Source: Pseudomonadota bacterium (GTDB lineage Bacteria; Pseudomonadota; Alphaproteobacteria; Acetobacterales; Acetobacteraceae). Taken from it: DNA of 33,180 bases. This document shows, in pieces, positions 15,044 to 23,265 of the stretch. The stretch spans positions 1-33,180 of the forward strand of contig JAKADX010000044.1 in assembly GCA_021818505.1 (NCBI GenBank), read 5' to 3'. The notes beneath the pieces were generated by a model that saw only the letters and a list, made by a program, of their open reading frames with translations, did not search any database and had not been told where the DNA came from. Position 1 is the first letter of the stretch. Each line of letters begins with the position of its first letter. Both the position numbers and the translations under genes were made by a program.

Positions 15044-16372
15044 TCAATCAGCGGCGTCGCGGTTGGTGTAGTCCTGAAGCAAGGCTGCGGCGATCACGCT
15101 GATCACCGCGCAGATCGTGATGAACACTGCAATCGGCGTGCCGGTCTGGTAGCGCGCGAACAAGGCCGCCGCGATCAGCGGCGCCGGCCCGCCAGCGATC
15201 ACCGAGGCGAGCTGGTAGCCCAGCGAGGCGCCGGAATAGCGCAGCCGGGCCGGGAAGCTCTCTGCGATCAGTGCCGCTTGCGGGCCGTACATGATGTCAT
15301 GCGGGATCAGCGAGAGCAGGATCGCCAGCATGATCCACCCCGGCACCACCGTGTTGAGCATCGCGAAATAGATCCAGCCGAACACGCCGGTCAGCACGGC
15401 GCCAGCGATGTAGACGCGGCGTCGGCCGAACCTGTCGGACAGGTGACCGGCCAGCGGGACGGTCACCAGCGACAGCACCGAGGCCACCAGCACGGAGATC
15501 AGCAGCAGATCGCGCGAGACGTGCAGCGCGGCCGTGCCGTAGGAATAAACGAAGGCGGTGAAGATGTAGAACGGTGCCTGCTCCGCCATGCGCACCAGCG
15601 CGCTGAGGATGATCTCGCGCGGATGGCGGCGCCACACCTCGGCCAGCGGCGCGCGCTCGACCGCGCCTTCCTCGACGACGCGGCGGAATGTCGGCGTCTC
15701 CAGGATGCCGAGGCGGATCCACAGGCCGAGGGCGACCAGCACGATGCTCAGCAGGAACGGGATGCGCCAGCCCCAGGCGATGAACGCATCGCCGGAGACG
15801 GCGCTGAACGCCAGCACGGCGAGGTTGGCCAGGAACAGGCCGGCCGGCACGCCAAGCTGCGGCCAGGCGGCGACGAAGCCGCGATGGGCATTGCTGCGCG
15901 ACCACTCCATTGCCAGCAGCACCGAGCCGCCCCATTCGCCGCCGACGCCTATCCCTTGGAGGAAACGCAACGCCGTCAACAGGATCGCGCCCCAGATCCC
16001 GATGCTGGCGTAACCGGGGACCAGCGCGACAAGAAACGTCGCAATTCCCATCAGCATCAATGTTGCGATCAGCGTCGATTTGCGGCCGATCCGGTCGCCG
16101 AAATGGCCGAAGATCGCCGCCCCCACGGGGCGCGCGACGAAGCCCACCGCATAGACCAGGAACGCCTCCAGCGTGCCCACCAGCGGGTCGGCTTTCGGGA
16201 AATAGAGCTTTGCGAACACCAGCCCGGTCACGGTGCTGTAGAGGAAGAAGTCGTACCACTCAATCGTCGTGCCGATCGTGCTGGCGAGCACGGCGCGGCG
16301 CAGTTGCGTGCGGTGCTCGGCATCGCTCCATGCAGCAGACGGCATGCCGGCACGGGCACGTGTCTGTGACAT
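15044..16372 (-). CDS. MFS transporter, metabolite:H+ symporter (MHS) type
   Basis: A 442-residue transporter with twelve predicted helices. The opening TIEWYDFFLYSTVTGLVFAKLYFP and FARPVGAAIFGHFGDRIGRK (loop 2-3), plus GGEWGGSVLLAMEW, are characteristic of the MHS family (shikimate, citrate, alpha-ketoglutarate, and the proline/betaine carrier ProP). The start at 16372 has GGGAG about 13 nt upstream. The substrate is unknown. Because the convergent operon processes a methylated amine, a betaine-like substrate is an attractive guess but is not shown by the sequence. It lies 71 nt after the ClC gene and 31 nt before the DUF3311 gene, on the same strand. Confidence 0.88.
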   Translation of the reverse strand: MSQTRARAGMPSAAWSDAEHRTQLRRAVLASTIGTTIEWYDFFLYSTVTGLVFAKLYFPKADPLVGTLEAFLVYAVGFVARPVGAAIFGHFGDRIGRKSTLIATLMLMGIATFLVALVPGYASIGIWGAILLTALRFLQGIGVGGEWGGSVLLAMEWSRSNAHRGFVAAWPQLGVPAGLFLANLAVLAFSAVSGDAFIAWGWRIPFLLSIVLVALGLWIRLGILETPTFRRVVEEGAVERAPLAEVWRRHPREIILSALVRMAEQAPFYIFTAFVYSYGTAALHVSRDLLLISVLVASVLSLVTVPLAGHLSDRFGRRRVYIAGAVLTGVFGWIYFAMLNTVVPGWIMLAILLSLIPHDIMYGPQAALIAESFPARLRYSGASLGYQLASVIAGGPAPLIAAALFARYQTGTPIAVFITICAVISVIAAALLQDYTNRDAAD

Positions 16373-16443
16373 TCTTGTTATTCTCCCGAATCGCCGCTTC
16401 GTGTCGGATACGGGTGCGGTCGTGCCACACTGCGGCGATCTTG

Positions 16444-17775
16444 TCATCCCGTTGTCTTGCGCCGCTCCACTGCCGCCTGGAACTGTCGGGCGAGCGCGCC
16501 ATAGAGCGCGTGCGGGCAGACCAGCCGCGACGCGCCGAAGGCCAGCATGGCGGTCGCCAGAAGCGGAATCGTCATGTGCTGGTTGTCGGTCATCTCCATC
16601 ACGATCACCGTCGCGGTGATCGGCGCCTGCACCACCCCGGAGAAATAAGCGACCATTCCCAGCAGCACGACCGCACTTTCCGGCGCCCGCGGCACCAGCG
16701 GCGCCAGCCACTCGCCCAGACCGGCGCCGACCGACAGCGAGGGGGCGAAGATTCCACCGGGAATGCCCGACAGATACGACACCACGGTCGCCAGCAGCTT
16801 GAGCGGTGCGTAGAGCAACGGCAGCGTCGCCGTGCCTTCGATCACGTGTCGCGCCTGCGCGTAGCCGGTACCGTAGGTGGTGCCGCCCGAGAGCAGGCCG
16901 ATGCCGGCCAGCGCCAGCCCGCACAGCGCGGCGAAGCTCACCGGATGGCGAATCAGCAATTGTCCGGCGCGCCCCGGCAGGCCGCGACTGGCGAACAACA
17001 GCATTGTGCTGAACAGCCCGCCCAGCAGTCCACCGACCAGGGCGCACAACGCCACCGCCGCCCAGCCGGCACCCACGTCGAGCTCCGCTGCGGTCGTGCC
17101 GAAATAGGAATAGTCGCCGGCCAGCGCGAGCGTGGTGATGCCGGCGAGGATGACCGCGGTGAGCACGGTGCCGGAGGTGCGCGTCTCGAAGGAATGGCTG
17201 AGTTCTTCTATGGTGAAGACGATGCCCGCAAGGGGCGTGTTGAACGCTGCCGCAATTCCCGCGGCACCCCCCGCCAGCACCACGCCGCGACGCAGGTCGT
17301 GGCGCGCGAGACCGAAGGCGCGGCCGAGCCCGTGCATCACCGCGGCCCCGACCTGAACCGTCGGCCCCTCGCGGCCGATCGATGCGCCGCAGGCGAGCCC
17401 GAGCAGCGTCAGCAACACCTTGCCGATGCCCACGCGCACCGACAGCACGGCGTCGATCGCCCTGGCATCGCTGAGGTGCAGCGCGGCGATGGTCTGCGGG
17501 ATGCCGCTGCCCTGCGCGCCGGGAAAGAAGCGGCGGGTCATCCAGACCGACAGTGCCAGTCCTGCCGGCGCCAGCAGCAGCGCGGCCCACGGCCGCCCAT
17601 GCAGCAGCCACAGCAGCACGCCCTGCGCCGCATCCGCCGCCCTTGCGAAGGCGAGCGCGGTCAAGGACACCGCGATCGCGCCGCCCCAGGTGATCGCGCG
17701 CGCGGTCCAGAGCCGCCGCGACAGCAGGGGTGCGACGTGGCGCAGCCGCGGGGGCAGCCGGATCGGTCCGCTCAT
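16444..17775 (-). CDS. ClC-family chloride channel or Cl-/H+ antiporter
   Basis: A 443-residue ClC protein. The selectivity-filter motifs are intact: GSGIP (89-93), GREGPTVQ (134-141) and GGIFAPSL. The gating glutamate corresponds to Glu136, and the intracellular proton glutamate of Cl-/H+ exchangers appears to be present in FTIEELSHS (189-191), which favours an antiporter. No CBS domain follows the membrane part. The ATG at 17775 is chosen because the frame upstream reads as low-quality arginine-rich sequence. It is the first gene of the minus-strand series down to 11707 and is divergent from the radical SAM gene. Confidence 0.9.
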   Translation of the reverse strand: MSGPIRLPPRLRHVAPLLSRRLWTARAITWGGAIAVSLTALAFARAADAAQGVLLWLLHGRPWAALLLAPAGLALSVWMTRRFFPGAQGSGIPQTIAALHLSDARAIDAVLSVRVGIGKVLLTLLGLACGASIGREGPTVQVGAAVMHGLGRAFGLARHDLRRGVVLAGGAAGIAAAFNTPLAGIVFTIEELSHSFETRTSGTVLTAVILAGITTLALAGDYSYFGTTAAELDVGAGWAAVALCALVGGLLGGLFSTMLLFASRGLPGRAGQLLIRHPVSFAALCGLALAGIGLLSGGTTYGTGYAQARHVIEGTATLPLLYAPLKLLATVVSYLSGIPGGIFAPSLSVGAGLGEWLAPLVPRAPESAVVLLGMVAYFSGVVQAPITATVIVMEMTDNQHMTIPLLATAMLAFGASRLVCPHALYGALARQFQAAVERRKTTG

Positions 17776-17898
17776 GCGCGCGGCGCCGGATCGGCAAAGG
17801 TGTCGGCGGCACTCGGGCGCCAGGGCGGGTAACCGCCATCCGTCACCACCGACCGCGTCGCGGCTCCGCAGGGCCAAGGAGTCACGAGCGGCTGCTGT

Positions 17899-17919
17899 CC
17901 CAATGTTCACCCAATGTTC
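17899..17919 (+). promoter_or_regulatory. two tandem CCCAATGTTC repeats before a TTGACG element
   Basis: CCCAATGTTC occurs at 17899-17908 and 17910-17919, one helical turn apart (11 nt), immediately followed by TTGACG (17920-17925), a good -35 candidate for the radical SAM gene. In-phase direct repeats just upstream of a -35 suggest an activator or repressor site. The rest of 17776-17977 shows only the hairpin at 17951. Confidence 0.4.
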
Positions 17920-17950
17920 TTGACGCCGGCACCCATTCCTGGCAGCCTGC

Positions 17951-17968
17951 TCCCTGAACGGACAGGGA
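17951..17968 (+). promoter_or_regulatory. hairpin that would hide the ribosome-binding site
   Basis: TCCCTG (17951-17956) pairs with CAGGGA (17963-17968) across a 6-nt loop. The 3' arm contains the AGGGA that serves as the Shine-Dalgarno of the gene starting at 17978. The stem could damp translation; no regulator is implied. Confidence 0.35.
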
Positions 17969-17977
17969 ACGGACGCC

Positions 17978-19189
17978 ATGCTCGACATGATGCCCGCACC
18001 GCGACGAGCCGGCCAGAGCGAGTTGGCGCGCGAACTCGATCCGGAGGCGGTGGCGGCCCTTGACAGGGCCGGATTGCCGGACGCGGCGCCGCGTGACCGC
18101 CCGCCCGCCATGCTGACCCGCAGGGGGCGGGGTGCCGCGGTGAATCCTCCCAACCGGTTCGAGCCGACGGCCACCGCGCCGTTCGACGACGGTTGGAGCA
18201 CCCTGGATGCGGAACTCGCCGAGCTGCCGCCTTTGCCGACCACGCTGACGCGCGATGCCTCGCGCAGTGTCATCAGCTACAACCAGAGCCCCGACCTCGG
18301 CTTCGACCGCGCCGTCAACCCGTACCGCGGCTGTGAGCACGGTTGCGTCTATTGCTACGCGCGGCCGTCTCACGCCTATCTTGGCTATTCGCCCGGCCTC
18401 GATTTCGAGACACGGCTGCTGTTCAAGCCGGACGTGGCGGAGCTGCTGGAGCGCGAGCTGCGCAAGCCCGGCTACGTCGCGCGCCCGCTGGCGCTCGGGT
18501 CCAACACCGATCCCTACCAGCCGGTCGAGCGGACCCTGAAGCTCACGCGCAGCGTGCTGGAGGTGTTGGAGCGCTTCGGCCATCCGGTCAGCATCGTCAC
18601 CAAGTCCGCAGGCGTGCTGCGCGATCTTGACATCTTGCAGGCACTGGCGCGGCGGCGACTGGTGCGGGTGTGGCTGTCGGTGACGACGCTGGACGCGGCG
18701 CTGGCGCGGCGGATGGAGCCGCGCGCGGCGGCGCCGCAGCGGCGGTTGCAGGCGGTGACCGCGCTGAAGACAGCCGGCGTGCCGGTCGGCGTGCTGGCCG
18801 CGCCGATGATTCCCGGCCTGAATGACGTGGAGCTGGAGCGCATCCTGCAGGCCGCCGCCGCCGCCGGTGCCGGTACGGCCGGCTATGTTCTGCTGCGGCT
18901 GCCGCACGAGATAAAGCAGATCTTCGAGGACTGGCTGGAACGACACCACCCGCAGCGGGCCAGGCACGTGCTGGAACTCGTGCGCAGCACGCGAGCCGGG
19001 GCGCTGAACGATTCCCGCTTCGGGCAGCGGATGCGCGGCACCGGGGCCTATGCCGAGCTCCTCGCCCGCCGCTTTGCCCGCGCGGCGCGGCAGCTTGGCC
19101 TGGAGGGGCGGATGGACCTCGACTGCTCGGCCTTCGCGCCGCCGCCGACAGCGAGGGGGCTGGCGGAGGCACAGTTGTCGCTATTCTGA
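17978..19189 (+). CDS. PA0069-family radical SAM protein
   Basis: A 403-residue radical SAM enzyme related to the spore photoproduct lyase-like group. The [4Fe-4S] cluster motif C-x3-C-x2-C is at Cys119, Cys123 and Cys126 (NPYRGCEHGCVYCYARP). The downstream motifs GSNTDPYQPVE, SIVTKS, RVWLSVTT and APMIPGLND are typical of this family. The reaction is unknown. The family's usual start aligns with MLTRRGRGAAVNPPNRFEP (ATG 18110), so the first 44 residues from ATG 17978 are an extension. I kept 17978 because a clear AGGGAACGG precedes it. The gene is convergent with flgH, leaving 5 nt between them. Confidence 0.85.
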   Translation: MLDMMPAPRRAGQSELARELDPEAVAALDRAGLPDAAPRDRPPAMLTRRGRGAAVNPPNRFEPTATAPFDDGWSTLDAELAELPPLPTTLTRDASRSVISYNQSPDLGFDRAVNPYRGCEHGCVYCYARPSHAYLGYSPGLDFETRLLFKPDVAELLERELRKPGYVARPLALGSNTDPYQPVERTLKLTRSVLEVLERFGHPVSIVTKSAGVLRDLDILQALARRRLVRVWLSVTTLDAALARRMEPRAAAPQRRLQAVTALKTAGVPVGVLAAPMIPGLNDVELERILQAAAAAGAGTAGYVLLRLPHEIKQIFEDWLERHHPQRARHVLELVRSTRAGALNDSRFGQRMRGTGAYAELLARRFARAARQLGLEGRMDLDCSAFAPPPTARGLAEAQLSLF

Positions 19190-19194
19190 CAGGA

Positions 19195-19929
19195 TCAGAA
19201 CGGCAGCAACACGTCGAGCAGTTGCTGGCCGTAACGCGGCACCTGCTGATCCGACAGCGTGCCGCGCCCGCCATAGACGATGCGTGCTTCCGCCAGCCGG
19301 TTGTGCTGCACCGTGTTGTCGCTCGCGATGTCCTCGGGGCGGACGATGCCGCTGACCGTCAGGTCACGCATTTCACCGTTCACCCGCATCTGCTGGCGCG
19401 CCACCACCACCATGTTGCCGTTCGGCATCATCTGGGTGATCACGCCGGCAAGGCTGGTGGTCACCTGTTCGTTGCGCTGGATCTGACCGAGCGTCACGTT
19501 GCCGTTGGCGCTGTTGGTGGCGACCAGGCTCGCAGGGTTGGCCTGGATCGCGTGCGGGATGGATTTCTCCAGCCCGAACATGTTCGGCATGCCCATGCCG
19601 TCGTTGGCGTTGCGCGTGACGGAGGTGTTGTTCATCTCGTTGGCCACGTCATTGACGTTGATGATGATGGTCAGCACGTCGCCGACCGCGTGCGCCCGCT
19701 GGTCCTTGAAGAACTCGCGCCCGCCGGGTCGCCACAGCGAGTCCGCCGCCGCGTGCATCTGCGGCACCGGCGGCATCGGCAGGCTCACCGGGTGCCAGGA
19801 CGGGTCCTTCGTCGGGTCGCCGGTTGGCGTCAGCCGCGGCGGCCCGCCGACCTCCGACAGCCGCGTCAGGAAGTCGCTGCAGCCGCCGAGCGACAGTGCC
19901 GCGGCCAGCAGAAACGCGGTGTGCCTCAT
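19195..19929 (-). CDS. flgH: flagellar L-ring lipoprotein FlgH
   Basis: A 244-residue outer-membrane lipoprotein that forms the L ring around the flagellar rod. The signal peptide ends in the lipobox LGGC with Cys17 as lipidation site. FlgH features are SLWRPGGREFFKDQRAHAVGDVLTIIINV, PNGNMVVVARQQMRVNGEMRDLTVSGIVRPEDI and the C-terminal GGRGTLSDQQVPRYGQQLLDVLLPF. Its start overlaps the flgA stop by 4 nt (ATGA). It is the last gene of the flgF-flgG-flgA-flgH unit; flgI is not next to it in this window. Confidence 0.95.
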   Translation of the reverse strand: MRHTAFLLAAALSLGGCSDFLTRLSEVGGPPRLTPTGDPTKDPSWHPVSLPMPPVPQMHAAADSLWRPGGREFFKDQRAHAVGDVLTIIINVNDVANEMNNTSVTRNANDGMGMPNMFGLEKSIPHAIQANPASLVATNSANGNVTLGQIQRNEQVTTSLAGVITQMMPNGNMVVVARQQMRVNGEMRDLTVSGIVRPEDIASDNTVQHNRLAEARIVYGGRGTLSDQQVPRYGQQLLDVLLPF

Positions 19930-20906
19930 CGCAGCGCGGCCTGCGACAGCACCTGCGCGCTCGCCGGTACCGGCAGGCTGGCGGGAGTGACCGCGACGAT
20001 GCCCGAGGGAAGCACTTCGCCCTGCACGATCATGTGCGACAGCGCATTGAGCACCGGAATGCGCTGCCCGGGCGCGCCGTCGGCGAGCGCGATGCCCTGC
20101 GTGGTGGCGCTCAGGCTGCCCGCCGCGACCTGAAGCAGCACCGGCGTGCCTTTCTCGACCGTGCCGGGACGCACAACATCGACGAGCGGCACCGGCTTGC
20201 CGGCGGCGGCCGGACGGCGCAGCGTCATGCCAAGCAGTTGCGTCGCGTCCCGCACCACCTCGCCGCGCACCGCGTCCTCGCGCATTCGCGTCGCGATCAG
20301 GTCACCTTCGCGCACGACGCTGCCGGCCGTGAGCGAATGTGCCGGCACCGGCAGGTGCAGCATCGCGACCGCATGGCCCGCGACACGCATCCGCAGTGGC
20401 GTCATCCCGTCCGCCGTCACCAGCACGACAGCCGCAAAGCCGCCGTTCGCGGCATCATAGTCGAGTTGCTCGATGCTGACGGCGGGCTGGCCCTCGGCCG
20501 GGACCATCGGCGCCATGAATCCCGGCAGTGTGACATCGAGATCGGCTGCCGGCGCGCCGGCCCCTGTCAGCGCCGGGCGGAGCGCCGCCAGCACGGCCTC
20601 GCGCGGCAGGGCGCGGCCCGGTCGTTCCAGTATGGCCGCATCCGCGGGCGATGTCGGTTGCCAGGCGACGCCGAACATGCGGGCGATCGCGGCGAGTTGC
20701 CGCGCCTCCACCACGATACGCCCACCAGGGCCCGGGGCGGGGCCGAGAACGCGGGCCGCGAGCGGGCCGGCGTCGTCGAACAGGTCCGACAGCAATACCA
20801 CCGGCGCACGCAGCGTGGTCAGCGGGCGGAGCGTCGCCGCCCGCGTCCCGGATGGCAGCAACGCTGCCGCGATCAGGAGGCAGGTTGCGATCTTGGGCAG
20901 GTCCAT
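19926..20906 (-). CDS. flgA: flagellar P-ring assembly chaperone FlgA
   Basis: A 326-residue periplasmic protein. It has a signal peptide (IATCLLIAAALLPSGTRA) and a divergent N-terminal half. The C-terminal SAF/ThrF-like half (about 190-326) reads LPVPAHSLTAGSVVREGDL, then LLGMTLRRPAAAGKPV, VEKGTPVLLQVAAGSLSATTQGIALADGAPGQRIPV. FlgA assists assembly of the FlgI P ring. The protein is longer than the enteric form (about 220), as is common in alphaproteobacteria. It sits between flgG (34 nt upstream) and flgH (4-nt overlap), which supports the call. Confidence 0.9.
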   Translation of the reverse strand: MDLPKIATCLLIAAALLPSGTRAATLRPLTTLRAPVVLLSDLFDDAGPLAARVLGPAPGPGGRIVVEARQLAAIARMFGVAWQPTSPADAAILERPGRALPREAVLAALRPALTGAGAPAADLDVTLPGFMAPMVPAEGQPAVSIEQLDYDAANGGFAAVVLVTADGMTPLRMRVAGHAVAMLHLPVPAHSLTAGSVVREGDLIATRMREDAVRGEVVRDATQLLGMTLRRPAAAGKPVPLVDVVRPGTVEKGTPVLLQVAAGSLSATTQGIALADGAPGQRIPVLNALSHMIVQGEVLPSGIVAVTPASLPVPASAQVLSQAALR

Positions 20907-20940
20907 CTCGATCCCTCGCGAACGGTGGAGGTTTGGCCGG

Positions 20941-21726
20941 TCAGTGCAGGTTGGTCAGCGTGGACATCATCTGATCGCCCGCGGTGATGACCTTGCTGTT
21001 CATCTCATAGGCGCGCTGGGCAGTGATCAGGTCGGTGATCTCGCTGACCACGTTGACATTCGATGTCTCGATGAAGCCCTGCTGCACGCTGCCGAATCCC
21101 GGCGCCTGCGGCAGCCCGGTGGTGGCGTTCCCGGACGCGACGGAGGCCAGGAACAGGTTGTCGCCCTGTGCCTGGAGCCCGGCCGGATTGGGGAAGGTGG
21201 CGAGCTGCAGTTGCCCGACGAGCTGCGGCGCGGTCTGACCGTCGAGCGTCACCTGCACCTGGCCCGCCAGGTTGATGGTCACCGAGGTGGCGGCCGGCGG
21301 GATGGTAATGGTGGGCTGCACTACATAGCCGTCGCTGGTGACGATCTGTCCGGTCGGCGACAACGCGAAGCTGCCGTCGCGAGTATAGGCAACCTGCCCG
21401 CTCGGCAGCGCCACCTGAAAGTAGCCGTTGCCGCTGATCGCCACGTCCAGGCTGTTGCCGCTCTGTTGCAGGTTGCCCTGTTCGTTGATCGGCACCACCG
21501 CCACGGTCTTGACGCCGAGCCCGATCTGCGCACCGGACGGAAGCACTTGCCCGGTGTCGGAGGAGTTGGAGCCGACACGGCGCAGGTTCTGATAGATCAG
21601 GTCGGTGAACTCGGCCCGCCGGCGCTTGTAGCCGGTGGTGGTCATGTTGGCGATGTTGTTGGAGATGACCTCGACGTTGGTCTGCTGGGCCTGCATCCCC
21701 GTGGCGGCGATATCGAGTGCGCGCAT
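20941..21726 (-). CDS. flgG: flagellar distal rod protein FlgG
   Basis: A 261-residue protein, the usual FlgG length. It starts MRALDIAATGMQAQQTNVEV and continues with the rod-protein motif SNNIANMTTTGYKRRRAEFTDLIYQ. It ends with the conserved FIETSNVNVVSEITDLITAQRAYEMNSK. The rod and hook helical ends (residues 1-40 and 220-261) bracket a beta-rich centre with GNGYFQVALPSG. It is exported by the flagellar type III system, so no signal peptide is expected or seen. The flgF gene lies 5 nt upstream on the same strand. Confidence 0.97.
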   Translation of the reverse strand: MRALDIAATGMQAQQTNVEVISNNIANMTTTGYKRRRAEFTDLIYQNLRRVGSNSSDTGQVLPSGAQIGLGVKTVAVVPINEQGNLQQSGNSLDVAISGNGYFQVALPSGQVAYTRDGSFALSPTGQIVTSDGYVVQPTITIPPAATSVTINLAGQVQVTLDGQTAPQLVGQLQLATFPNPAGLQAQGDNLFLASVASGNATTGLPQAPGFGSVQQGFIETSNVNVVSEITDLITAQRAYEMNSKVITAGDQMMSTLTNLH

Positions 21727-21731
21727 CGCCG

Positions 21732-22481
21732 TCAGCCCACCGGCGGCCGGGAGAGGATGCGGTCGATCGCGCCGTTGGCGCGGTCGCTTTCCGCCTGGAT
21801 CATCTGGGTCGTGAGCTGGAATTCGCGCATCTGCTGCATCATGCGGGTGAGTTCCTCGATGGGCCGGACATTGCTGTCTTCGACCGCTCCCTCCACGATC
21901 TGCGGATCGGCGAGCGGATTGGTCGGGGTACCGGCGTTGAACAGCGTGCCGCCCTCGGCGATGAGCTTGCTCTCGTCGTCGGGCTGCACCACGCCGATGC
22001 GCCCGATCGGGCCGGTCTCGCTGGCCAGCGTGCCGTCGGCGGTAACCGAGAGCCGGGTGTCGGCGGGCGAGGTGCGCAGCGGCTTGCCGTTGGCGTCGAG
22101 CAGCGGATCGCCGAGCGCGTCCACGACGGTGCCGCTGGCATCGAGCAGGAACTGGCCCGCTCGCGTCAGCCGCGGCCCGCGCGCGGTTTGCACGGTGAAC
22201 CAGCCCAGCGAATTGCTGATCGCGAGGTCGAGTGGGTTGCCCGTGTGGCGGAGCGTCCCCGCTGCGGTGTCGCGCCAGGTCGTACCGTCCAGTGGGAAGG
22301 CAATCGCACTCTCGCCGGGCGGCTCCGCACCGCCGGGCTCACGTGCCAGCCATTCGCTGAACAGCGAGCGCTCGGCGCGGAATCCGGGCGTGGCGGCGTT
22401 GGCGATATTGGCTGCCGTCAGTTCCAGCGCCCGGCTCTGCACGACCAGGCGGGAGAGGACGACGGTGGTGATATTCTCCAT
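21732..22481 (-). CDS. flgF: flagellar proximal rod protein FlgF
   Basis: A 249-residue rod protein. The N-terminal VVQSRALELTAANIANAATPGFRAERSLF and the C-terminal VEDSNVRPIEELTRMMQQMREFQLTTQMIQAESDRANGAIDRIL fit FlgF. The centre carries ISNSLGWFTVQTARGPRLTRAGQFLLDASG. It is the first gene of the minus-strand flagellar unit, divergent from fliL. GGAAGG lies about 14 nt before the ATG. Identity as FlgF rather than another rod protein rests on position before flgG and on sequence. Confidence 0.92.
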   Translation of the reverse strand: MENITTVVLSRLVVQSRALELTAANIANAATPGFRAERSLFSEWLAREPGGAEPPGESAIAFPLDGTTWRDTAAGTLRHTGNPLDLAISNSLGWFTVQTARGPRLTRAGQFLLDASGTVVDALGDPLLDANGKPLRTSPADTRLSVTADGTLASETGPIGRIGVVQPDDESKLIAEGGTLFNAGTPTNPLADPQIVEGAVEDSNVRPIEELTRMMQQMREFQLTTQMIQAESDRANGAIDRILSRPPVG

Positions 22482-22740
22482 CGATCGAGCGGCCTTCCGT
22501 TTCGATGCTCACTCCGGCGAGTGCGGCAGAGGGTCGAGTTGCGAGGCTGGCCCCGCGCAGGCCGCCCCGCGCAATCGCCGTGCCAACGCGCCACTCGCCG
22601 AAATCCGGGGCGGCGGCCGCCCGGCCGGCAGCATCTGCCGGGCAGCATGGGGCGGTGCGGCAGGTTCCGCCTGGCGGGAAAGAGGTTGTTAAGCGCCACG
22701 CGGCGAAACTGCGCGCGGGCAATTCATTCGGATCGGCGGC
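22482..22740. promoter_or_regulatory. divergent promoter region between flgF and fliL
   Basis: This 259-nt gap separates the two divergent flagellar operons and must contain both promoters. I find no clear sigma-54 site: TGGCGGGAAAGAGGTTG at 22672 has the wrong spacing. There is no clear sigma-70 pair. The sequence is mostly very GC-rich, with an AT-richer patch (GGTTGTTAAG) near 22685. Confidence 0.4.
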
Positions 22741-23265
22741 ATGGCAGCGGCGACGACATCGGCGACGGCAATCGGGGCACCCGCGCCGGTGCCGGCATCG
22801 GGCGGGCGGCGCAAGCTGCTGCTGCTGGCCGTGCCGGCGCTGCTCGCGGCGATCGGGGCGGGCCTGTGGTTCGGGGGCGTGCTGCCGCCGCTGCTGCATC
22901 GCGCCAAGCCGGTCGCGCCGGTGCATCCGGCCGATCAGCCCGCCGTCCCCGCGACCGCAAAGCCGCCCACCTACGTCGATCTGCCGGAGATCGTCGCCAA
23001 CCTCAACGCCGGCAAGCGGACGAGCTTCGTCAAGCTGCACGCGCGCATCGAAATCGCGCGCGCCGAGGATGGACCCGCGATCCAGGCGGCGATGCCGCGG
23101 CTGCTCGACATGTTCCAGACCTATCTGCGCGAGATGCACCCCGAGGAATTGCGCGGTAGCGCCGGCACCTGGCGCCTGCGCGAGGAACTGATCGCGCGCG
23201 CCAACATCGCTGCTGCGCCGGCGAGGGTGGTCGATGTGTTGTTCACCGAGATGCTGATCCAATGA
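22741..23265 (+). CDS. fliL: flagellar basal body-associated protein FliL
   Basis: A 174-residue single-pass inner-membrane protein. It has a short cytoplasmic tail, a transmembrane helix (about 25-48, KLLLLAVPALLAAIGAGLWF), a proline/alanine linker and a periplasmic domain (about 78-174) beginning YVDLPEIVANLNAGKRTSFVKLHARIEI. FliL surrounds or stabilises the stator near the motor. The length and the C-terminal end VVDVLFTEMLIQ fit the family. The stop overlaps the fliM start (ATGA). Confidence 0.9.
   Translation: MAAATTSATAIGAPAPVPASGGRRKLLLLAVPALLAAIGAGLWFGGVLPPLLHRAKPVAPVHPADQPAVPATAKPPTYVDLPEIVANLNAGKRTSFVKLHARIEIARAEDGPAIQAAMPRLLDMFQTYLREMHPEELRGSAGTWRLREELIARANIAAAPARVVDVLFTEMLIQ

Noticed and set aside
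22672-22690. Possible sigma-54 promoter for fliL
   Set aside because: The TGGC and TTG elements are there, but the GG-to-GC spacing of the -24/-12 consensus is not met.
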